This document shows, in pieces, positions 25,249-30,805 of a stretch of 30,805 nucleotides of DNA. The position numbers and the translations under genes were made by a program. Every line of letters starts with the position of its first letter. Within the stretch, counting starts at the first letter, position 1. The stretch is from a virus. The notes under the pieces were generated by a model, which saw nothing but the letters and a program-made list of their open reading frames with translations, did no database searches and was not told the origin of the DNA. The stretch covers positions 1-30,805 of the IMG/VR virus record IMGVR_UViG_3300042691_036128; one strand, 5' to 3'.

Positions 25249-26465
25249 GTTTTATTTTTAATAATCAAGTATCTTATAGTGATAGTGCAAATTTGGACGC
25301 ATTCGGAAGGTTAAGAACAGCTGCGGTTCAAAATTTAGTGGATATTAAACACGTATATGATAAAAATCCATTACAAATTAATGAGGTTACGGCAGGAACT
25401 GCAACGTCTGTTTTTGACCAACAATACGCAAGAGTTAGAATGTCAACATCGGCAAATAACGATTTAGTTATTAGACAAGGTAAAACACACCCAATTTATC
25501 AACCAGGGAAGAGTCAATTATACCAAGCAAGCTTCTCAAATTTTCAATTAGAAACAAATATTATAAAAAGGGTTGGTGCTTTTACGACAATAACAGGGTC
25601 ACCATACAATTCGGTTTTTGATGGATACTTTTTGGAAAGTAATGGGGTTACAAATGAAATAAGTTTTCAGATATGGAGGTCGGGTACAACAGTTTACACT
25701 GCTGCAACAACCACATGGAACACTAATGAATTTGACCCAATAAATTTAGATTGGTCTAACACTAATTTAATGTCGGTTGATTATCAATGGTTAGGTGTTG
25801 GTAGAATGAGATTTGGTTTAGATTTAGCGGGAATATTAATTTACTTTACAGAGCATAATTGTGCTAATAACGAACCTGATGTTTATATGTCATCACCAAA
25901 TCAACCTATCAGGTACGAAATAAGACAGGTTGGGGTTGGTTCAGGTTATTTTGATATGATATGTTCACAAGTATGCTCAGAAGGAGCATTAAACGGATTA
26001 TATTCAACCGTAGGTGTTATAAACTCAACAACGGCAGATTTAAATTCATCAGGTACAAAATATCCATATATTGGTTATAGGCTTAAACAAGGTTATAAAT
26101 CTGTGACATCACAATATAATAGTTTGAGTATTTTAAACACCTCAAATGATAATTACTTACTAACTGTTGAGTATAACCCTACATTATCTGTAACCCCAAG
26201 TTGGACTGATATACCAAACTCACCATTTCAATATTCAGTTTACAACGGAACTGTGACGGCAACAATAACATCACCAGGACATATTATGTCATCCTTAATT
26301 GGTGAGGCTGGAACATCCGCTCTTACAACCCTTAAAATTGACGACAATCAAATTAGAGTTGGTTCTAATGTTAATGGAACACTTGATGAAATGTGGGTAT
26401 GTATAACACCATTAAGTGCGATGGCGACATTTTTGGGAACAGCAGAAGTATTATATTACTTGTAA
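25245..26465 (+). CDS. DAFGRLR-motif virion protein (406 aa)
   Basis: A beta-rich protein starting at the ATG of an ATGA overlap. The in-frame GTG/TTG codons upstream would only add a few residues from the coding end of the preceding gene. Near the N-terminus is SANLDAFGRLRTA, followed by VYDKNPLQINEV. This AFGRLR pattern recurs in uncharacterised structural proteins of tailed phages. The middle has alternating beta strands (EISFQIWRSGTTVY, RMRFGLDLAGILIYF). The C-terminal part ends in a hydrophobic TAEVLYYL. Its position among fibre genes suggests an exposed tail or capsid-decorating protein. No enzyme motif is visible. Confidence 0.68.
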   Translation: MSFIFNNQVSYSDSANLDAFGRLRTAAVQNLVDIKHVYDKNPLQINEVTAGTATSVFDQQYARVRMSTSANNDLVIRQGKTHPIYQPGKSQLYQASFSNFQLETNIIKRVGAFTTITGSPYNSVFDGYFLESNGVTNEISFQIWRSGTTVYTAATTTWNTNEFDPINLDWSNTNLMSVDYQWLGVGRMRFGLDLAGILIYFTEHNCANNEPDVYMSSPNQPIRYEIRQVGVGSGYFDMICSQVCSEGALNGLYSTVGVINSTTADLNSSGTKYPYIGYRLKQGYKSVTSQYNSLSILNTSNDNYLLTVEYNPTLSVTPSWTDIPNSPFQYSVYNGTVTATITSPGHIMSSLIGEAGTSALTTLKIDDNQIRVGSNVNGTLDEMWVCITPLSAMATFLGTAEVLYYL

Positions 26466-26475
26466 AAATTATCTT

Positions 26476-26483
26476 TATTTATT
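26476..26483 (+). promoter_or_regulatory. TATTTATT motif upstream of glycosyltransferase pair
   Basis: The motif lies 35 bases before the ATG at 26519. It is part of an imperfect AT-only inverted repeat (26471-26481 with 26504-26517) whose right arm runs up to the start codon. It could act as a promoter or as a weak hairpin over the start; support is recurrence only. Confidence 0.3.
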
Positions 26484-26518
26484 TTGATTTATAATTAAAA
26501 TTGTAAATAAAAAAGATA

Positions 26519-27715
26519 ATGAAAATATTTGTACAAATCGCGTCATATCGTGACCCCGAATTATTACCAACAATTAGGGATTGTATTAGTAAAGCAAAGC
26601 ACCCTGAAAATCTAACATTTGGTATTTGTTGGCAAAGAGATGAAACAGAATCTATGGAAGAATTTTCCGACGATTCAAGATTCACAATATTGGACTATCA
26701 TTGGAGTGAAAGTAAAGGATTGTGTTGGGCAAGAAGTGAAATTCAAAAACTTTGGAAGGGTGAAGAATACACTTTACAACTTGACTCACATCATAGATTC
26801 TTACAAGATTGGGATGTGATTCTAATTGATATGATGAAACTCACAGGTTCAGAAAAACCAATTCTGACATCATATGCTAGTGTCTATAATCCAGCAACAA
26901 ACGAACTTGTCACAAATGAACCATATAAAATGGTTGCCGATAAATTCACACCAGGAGGGACAATTTTATTTAGACCACACCCAATACCTGATTGGGAGAC
27001 ATTAACAAAACCAGTACCTGCTAGATTTGTGAGCGGACACTACTTTTTTACTTTAGGTAAACATTGTGAAGAGTATAAGTATGACCCAAATATATATTTT
27101 GCAGGTGATGAAATTAGTTTATCTATTCGTTCATTCACATTAGGATATGATTTATTTCACCCACATATTAATGTTGTTTGGCATGAATATACACGAGAAG
27201 GAAGAACAAAACATTGGACAGACTTTAATGAAGAAAATCAAAAAAGTGGAGTAGTTGAAAAACCTTGGTGGGAAATGGATAATGAGTCTAAAAGAAGACT
27301 TCGTCATATGTTACAAGAAGAAGATAACAAAATAGATTTAGGAATATATGGTTTGGGTAATGTGAGAACTCACAAAGAGTATGAAGACTATGCGGGAATA
27401 AATTTTGAAAAAAGAAAATTACACCCAAACACAACAAAAGGTATAGACCCACCAATAAACGATTTAACCGATTGGTGTAAAATAGTTGAAGAAGAATATG
27501 AGTTTGACATAGTAATTCCTGAAAGTGAAAACTTTAAGTTCCTTTATATTGGGTTTGAAAATGAAAAAGGTGAGGTAATTCACAGAAAAGATATGGTTAA
27601 TTTCAAAAGAAATGTTACAATAAAATTCAAAAGTTATGATAAACCAGTAAAGTGGATTTATTGGTTACATACAAATGAGGGTGAATGGAGAAATAGATTA
27701 GAATTTAAATTATGA
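26519..27715 (+). CDS. GlcNAc-transferase family glycosyltransferase (GT60-like)
   Basis: A 398-aa cytoplasmic enzyme of the PF11397 GlcNAc-transferase type. The N-terminal GT-A strand is IFVQIASYRDPELLPTIRDC, typical of the family. The metal-binding position is LQLDSHHRF (86-94, Asp89 and His91) in place of a classical DxD. Later come FVSGHYFF and AGDEISLSIRSFTLGYDLFHP, the acceptor-side Asp/Glu region. Residues from about 300 add a beta-rich extension without recognised function. Known relatives transfer GlcNAc from UDP-GlcNAc to hydroxyproline of Skp1 or to Thr in mucin-like peptides. Here the target is unknown. It sits among fibre genes, one of which is rich in Thr-Pro, and is coupled by ATGA to a second transferase. 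Modification of host surface sugars or phage DNA are alternatives. Confidence 0.82.
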   Translation: MKIFVQIASYRDPELLPTIRDCISKAKHPENLTFGICWQRDETESMEEFSDDSRFTILDYHWSESKGLCWARSEIQKLWKGEEYTLQLDSHHRFLQDWDVILIDMMKLTGSEKPILTSYASVYNPATNELVTNEPYKMVADKFTPGGTILFRPHPIPDWETLTKPVPARFVSGHYFFTLGKHCEEYKYDPNIYFAGDEISLSIRSFTLGYDLFHPHINVVWHEYTREGRTKHWTDFNEENQKSGVVEKPWWEMDNESKRRLRHMLQEEDNKIDLGIYGLGNVRTHKEYEDYAGINFEKRKLHPNTTKGIDPPINDLTDWCKIVEEEYEFDIVIPESENFKFLYIGFENEKGEVIHRKDMVNFKRNVTIKFKSYDKPVKWIYWLHTNEGEWRNRLEFKL

Positions 27716-28509
27716 AAATAGGTGCATTTTATCAATCAGGACACAAATTAGTTGCTTGTTACAAAGCATTAGAGCAATTAAGAAAAATATACCCCGATAT
27801 TCCGGTGGCGTTATATGAAGACGGGTCTAAATTATTAGAACCTGTTGCAAAAAAATTCAATTGTGATTATACGTGGATTAAACAAGAGGGTGAAAACCAT
27901 AGTCATTCAGGAAGACCTGTGAAGGGGGTTGAAAGTAACTTATCTTGGTTAAAAAGAATTTATGATGCTTGTACAACTACACTTAAAGATGTGGATTGGA
28001 TTTTACACTATGAAGATGATGTGTGGTGTAAAATGCAAATTACTAAACACCCTAAATTCCATATTGCAGGGGCAAATGGACCATTGTACACAAATGAACT
28101 ATATCAGTATTTGAAAGACAGATTCAAAGTTGCAGACGATTCTAGAGGTCATTGGTCATCAGATGGTTCTTTACAAAGTTATGGTGGTTGTGGAGGAACA
28201 ATTTTTAATAGGTTAGCATTTATGCATTCTTATCATAAATTACACGAGATTGATTGGGAGGAAATTAGAAAATTAGATTCAAGACCTCTTGAATGGTCAG
28301 ATGCTAGTTTGTCTTTTATAATGCAACATGCCGGATTTACAAGTGGCGTTTGGGACGATTGGGCTCAATATGATAGTAAAGATTTAGGTAATTGGTTTGA
28401 TAAAACTGGATGGACAGTACCAATGGAAGAACAACCTGAAGTTGCATTTATTCACGCTTACAAACATTATTACAATTATCAACCATCAGAAATAGAATTA
28501 GAATTCTAA
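27712..28509 (+). CDS. Second glycosyltransferase-like protein (265 aa)
   Basis: Overlaps the first transferase by four bases (ATGA), so the two are made together. The GT-A pattern is visible: an N-terminal MKIGAFYQSGHKLVACYKAL strand and helix, a nucleotide-sugar site ending in WILHYEDDVWC with the Glu-Asp-Asp acidic triad (near residues 99-101), a Gly-rich SYGGCGGTIFNRLAF segment and a later acidic helix LEWSDASLSFIMQHAG. The specific family was not identified. It most likely extends or modifies the product of the first enzyme. The substrate is unknown. Confidence 0.68.
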   Translation: MKIGAFYQSGHKLVACYKALEQLRKIYPDIPVALYEDGSKLLEPVAKKFNCDYTWIKQEGENHSHSGRPVKGVESNLSWLKRIYDACTTTLKDVDWILHYEDDVWCKMQITKHPKFHIAGANGPLYTNELYQYLKDRFKVADDSRGHWSSDGSLQSYGGCGGTIFNRLAFMHSYHKLHEIDWEEIRKLDSRPLEWSDASLSFIMQHAGFTSGVWDDWAQYDSKDLGNWFDKTGWTVPMEEQPEVAFIHAYKHYYNYQPSEIELEF

Positions 28510-28537
28510 AATAAGTTTATAAAAATAAACATCCTGT

Positions 28538-28545
28538 TATTTATA
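28538..28545 (+). promoter_or_regulatory. TATTTATA motif upstream of TP-linker gene
   Basis: The core ends 13 bases before the ATG at 28559, in a 49-base gap. A short AT hairpin (GTTTAT/ATAAAC, 28515-28530) sits just upstream and has no T-run, so it is not a convincing terminator. Confidence 0.35.
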
Positions 28546-28558
28546 TTAAAAACAATAA

Positions 28559-30190
28559 ATGTCTTTAGTTAATATACAAAGTTGTAGTTACTCAAGTGTA
28601 ACTTTTGAATTAACATCGGGTTGGAGTTATTCTACTACCCCTGGTGATGTTTTTTCAATAACTGGAGATTCTTCTATTCCTGAAGGGTGTTATACGATTG
28701 TTGTACCTACAGGTAGTAATAGTATAGTTTTTAGTGGTACTGCAACATCTGTCGTTGATTGTAGTGATGCGTTATGTGTGGATTTGTGCTCAAATTATTT
28801 ATGTATATCAATTGAGGTTCCCTATGATATTAACTATGATGGGACTTATGAAGTTGCTGGCTCATATAATGGTTATTTATATTGGACTGGAGGGACAGAA
28901 CCCGGTTTTATATATTTTGATGGGTCACAATGGGCACTATCTGTAAGTTTGGGTATGCCGGGAGATTTTTTCGGTCCTAATCCAACAACTTCTGTTTGTC
29001 CTGATTTTGATGAAACAATAATGACATTGAGTGCTTGTACACCAACACCAACACCTGTTGACCCTTGTTCTGCTTTGGATTTTGAGATATTACTACAATG
29101 TGATATCTCAACACCAACACCTACTGCAACACCAACCCCAACACCTACTGCAACACCAACCCCAACACCTACCATAGACATTTGTAGTGGGTTTAGTGCT
29201 GACATAAGCTTTTCATCATATACTATTACACCAACACCGACAATACCGCCAACTCCAACACCTACAGAATGTATAGTAATACCGCCACTTAGTAGTGTTA
29301 CGTTTGTTGTTGATAGTGGGGATGTTGTTTGTTCAAGAGTAAAAGAGTTGTTAGATTGTAACACTGGTGAATATTACTACGTTAATGACCCATTAGTTTA
29401 TAGTGGAGTGCCAATCACCACAGGAACTACGATATTGGCGGTTCTTTATGGTAATAGTTCAAATCAAATACAATGTGCGACGTATATTCAAGATGTTACG
29501 GCATCAACAAATAGAAATATTGTAGATATTTTAAGTGCGTATACTGCTTGTACTTTATGTGTTGCACCAACACCGGCACCAACACCAACACCTACACCTA
29601 CGCCGACCCCAACACCTACACCTACTCCAACACCTACTTACGCAATGGGAACACAATTTGTATTTACTTCTTGTACTTCAACATCAATGATAGTTCAAAC
29701 TGCATACCCACCAACAAATTATGTTGCGGGTAGTGTCGTTAAATATTCAGCAGAATGTTATACATATATTGGTAATTATGTTTCATATATTCCACCTTCA
29801 GGATTTATTGTAAGTACAATAGATGCATTTACAGGAACAACAGGAACTACTACCGCAACAACATATACAACTTGTATAGAATGTTTAACACCTGAACCAA
29901 CACCAACACCAACATATAGACAATGGAGAGGTAAGGGAGAATTTTCACTTTCTTGTCCTATTTGTCAATTAACTAATTTTGGGGTACCTGTGACATTCTA
30001 TACTAATTTCAATGATTCAACGTTACAAACGGGTGTTTATGTTTATGAAGATAGTTCGTTAACTATTCCATTATCAGTAACATACATAAGTTCACAAATA
30101 AACCAAACCGCAAATGCGGTGTCTCAAATATTTGAAGTAGATAAGTTAGGAAAACTTACCTTCAGATGTGTACCAAACGGAAATTGTTAA
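28559..30190 (+). CDS. Mosaic fibre protein of Cys modules joined by Thr-Pro linkers (543 aa)
   Basis: A modular, Cys- and Thr-rich protein. Module A (residues 1-80, with EGCYTIV) is related to module D (361-443, with AECYTYI). Module B (85-160) has a YNGYLYWTGGTEPGFIYFDG segment and SQWALSVSLG, resembling small sugar- or surface-binding beta modules in phage fibres. Module C (237-335) has LLDCNTGEYYYVNDPLVYSG. Module E (453-543) closes with RCVPNGNC. Thr-Pro tracts lie at 161-166, 185-205, 224-236, 336-360 and 444-452. There is no signal peptide. The architecture of beads on a string with mucin-like linkers suggests an extended, exposed fibre. A relation to the C-terminal TP-plus-Cys module of the 1059-aa protein is evident. 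The next gene starts one base after its stop. Confidence 0.75.
   Translation: MSLVNIQSCSYSSVTFELTSGWSYSTTPGDVFSITGDSSIPEGCYTIVVPTGSNSIVFSGTATSVVDCSDALCVDLCSNYLCISIEVPYDINYDGTYEVAGSYNGYLYWTGGTEPGFIYFDGSQWALSVSLGMPGDFFGPNPTTSVCPDFDETIMTLSACTPTPTPVDPCSALDFEILLQCDISTPTPTATPTPTPTATPTPTPTIDICSGFSADISFSSYTITPTPTIPPTPTPTECIVIPPLSSVTFVVDSGDVVCSRVKELLDCNTGEYYYVNDPLVYSGVPITTGTTILAVLYGNSSNQIQCATYIQDVTASTNRNIVDILSAYTACTLCVAPTPAPTPTPTPTPTPTPTPTPTPTYAMGTQFVFTSCTSTSMIVQTAYPPTNYVAGSVVKYSAECYTYIGNYVSYIPPSGFIVSTIDAFTGTTGTTTATTYTTCIECLTPEPTPTPTYRQWRGKGEFSLSCPICQLTNFGVPVTFYTNFNDSTLQTGVYVYEDSSLTIPLSVTYISSQINQTANAVSQIFEVDKLGKLTFRCVPNGNC
29111..29173 (+). repeat. Thr-Pro/Thr-Ala coding repeat with perfect 24-bp tandem copies
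   Basis: Two perfect tandem 24-bp units (29117-29140 and 29141-29164), each encoding TPTATPTP, are followed by a partial third. The perfect identity implies a recent duplication and a site where linker length can change. Confidence 0.9.
29228..29266 (+). repeat. Short Thr-Pro coding repeat
   Basis: Encodes TPTPTIPPTPTPT, the third linker of the mosaic fibre protein. Codons vary (ACA, ACT, ACC, CCA, CCG, CCT), so this tract is older than the one at 29111. Confidence 0.8.
29564..29638 (+). repeat. Longest Thr-Pro coding microsatellite
   Basis: About 25 residues of alternating Thr (or Ala) and Pro. It is built from ACACCTACN and ACACCAACN units that also occur in the tract at 21633-21677, giving short stretches of shared DNA between the two genes. 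Confidence 0.9.
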
Positions 30191-30191
30191 A

Positions 30192-30473
30192 ATGTCAACA
30201 TTAGTTACACTTAATTCAATAATATCAGGGACATCAGATTATGATGTCTGGGTATGTGATACTTGTTTCGGAACTTGTCAATACATTGATACAATTTCAT
30301 CAGTACCGTATTCGTTTACCCTACCATCAATATATGAAACATACCCAAGTTATGTGATAAAAATAATTGACGCAAACGGATGTATTTATTGTGAAGATAA
30401 TCCATTCTACAAACAATTTCAAGACGGAGATTTGTTTGAATTTATGGACGGAGAAGAGTATGAATTTCAATAA
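30192..30473 (+). CDS. Single SprB-like repeat protein with FQD/FMDG tail (93 aa)
   Basis: The third small member of the family. The start at 30192 lies one base after the mosaic gene's stop; upstream in-frame codons overlap that gene. It shows ISGTSDYDVWVCDTCFGTC, IKIIDANGCIYCED, and the C-terminal KQFQDGDLFEFMDGEEYEFQ tail almost as in the gene at 24472-24759. Five cysteines. As in the first cluster, it follows a large adhesin and precedes a fibre gene with the GDT-SS-YK module, so the gene order adhesin, single-repeat protein, fibre is duplicated. Confidence 0.75.
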   Translation: MSTLVTLNSIISGTSDYDVWVCDTCFGTCQYIDTISSVPYSFTLPSIYETYPSYVIKIIDANGCIYCEDNPFYKQFQDGDLFEFMDGEEYEFQ

Positions 30474-30495
30474 ACTTATATATAATTAATTAAAA

Positions 30496-30805
30496 ATGGC
30501 AAAATTAACATCAAGAGGATTAGCATCTGGAGTAACCCGTGATGATTTAATACATATAGTAATAACGGGAGACACGACACAAGACCCTTCAGGTTCATCA
30601 TATAAGGCGAGTATTCAACAAGTTTTAGATTCTATTGGTGGTACATCAGGAGGGTGTGTTTCAGATTTTTATGTTACAAACATACACGGATGTTCACCTA
30701 TAACTATACACAGTGAAGTTCAAACATCAGGAGCAACAGCAAATGGATATTTATCATATTCACTTGGAGACCATACTGTAACTAGTGGTGATTTTTCAAT
30801 TGCGA
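30496..30805 (+). CDS. Tail-fibre protein with YadA-like repeats, 5' part only
   Basis: The frame is open from the ATG at 30496 (A-rich context, no Shine-Dalgarno) to the window edge, giving 103 codons. The N-terminus (DLIHIVITGDTTQDPSGSSY followed by KASIQQVLDSI) matches the start of the protein at 24787. After a GCV spacer, NGYLSYSLGDHTVTSGDFSI begins the ladder of short G-x-x-x-x-S-G-x-x-S repeats typical of YadA head-like beta-rolls in trimeric fibres. The rest is outside the window. A trimeric long or short tail fibre is likely; a C-terminal chaperone domain might be present beyond the edge. Confidence 0.75.
   Translation, partial: MAKLTSRGLASGVTRDDLIHIVITGDTTQDPSGSSYKASIQQVLDSIGGTSGGCVSDFYVTNIHGCSPITIHSEVQTSGATANGYLSYSLGDHTVTSGDFSIA

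Noticed and set aside
28515-28530. GTTTAT/ATAAAC hairpin after the second glycosyltransferase
   Set aside because: Only six A/T-rich pairs and no T-run follows, so it does not qualify as a terminator.
28873-29364. Minus-strand frame of 163 codons rich in Val-Gly
   Set aside because: It is the antisense reading of the Thr-Pro codons (ACN-CCN reads as GGN-GTN-type repeats); codon pattern and context favour the + strand gene.
29564-29638. Short regular repeats considered as a CRISPR or DNA-level regulatory array
   Set aside because: Units are in-frame Thr-Pro codons with no spacers; a protein linker explains them fully.
21878-30805. Diversity-generating retroelement acting on fibre genes
   Set aside because: No reverse transcriptase gene and no template/variable repeat pair was seen in the window.

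Overview
This window reads as part of the genome of a large, contractile-tailed, T4-like bacteriophage. The DNA is AT-rich and every convincing gene lies on the + strand, tightly packed and often overlapping the next by 1-8 bases. No tRNA, rRNA, CRISPR array, integrase or transposase was seen. A Bacteroidota host is the best inference. Starts are preceded by A/T-rich sequence with no recognisable Shine-Dalgarno motif. One gene encodes the small DUF5522 Cys-motif protein typical of Bacteroidota. A putative adhesin is built from SprB-type repeats, the repeat of the Flavobacterium gliding adhesin.

Region 1 (1-6577) is a replication and nucleotide module. It holds the 3' end of a gp32-like single-stranded DNA-binding protein, a terminator, a UvsX/RecA recombinase, a T4 RNase H-like 5'-3' exonuclease, an unknown 150-aa protein, a gp41/DnaB-type helicase, a compact B12-dependent (class II) ribonucleotide reductase, a 27-codon micro-ORF and the DUF5522 protein. 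A strong hairpin terminator at 6583-6614 closes it.

Region 2 (6657-21866) is the baseplate and tail module. gp25 and gp6 homologues are recognisable. They are followed by a 1667-aa protein with an internal run of likely membrane helices, three proteins of 579, 281 and 378 aa (the last with a PKD domain), a 302-aa protein, and a 1059-aa tail protein with a P2 gpI-like segment and a C-terminal Thr-Pro linker plus Cys module. These take the place where T4 carries gp7-gp12.

Region 3 (21878-30805) looks like a host-recognition cassette. It has the SprB-repeat adhesin, small one-domain relatives of that repeat, fibre proteins sharing an N-terminal module, a DAFGRLR-type structural protein, two translationally coupled glycosyltransferases, a 543-aa protein of Cys-rich modules joined by long Thr-Pro linkers, and the start of a fibre with YadA-like repeats. 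The first glycosyltransferase belongs to the family that includes enzymes adding GlcNAc to Thr/Pro-rich polypeptides. The most interesting hypothesis is therefore that the phage O-glycosylates its own mucin-like fibre linkers.

A TATTTAT motif recurs in most of the short gaps ahead of structural genes and is a candidate late promoter element. Functions of the 579-, 281- and 302-aa proteins and of the 150-aa protein remain unknown.
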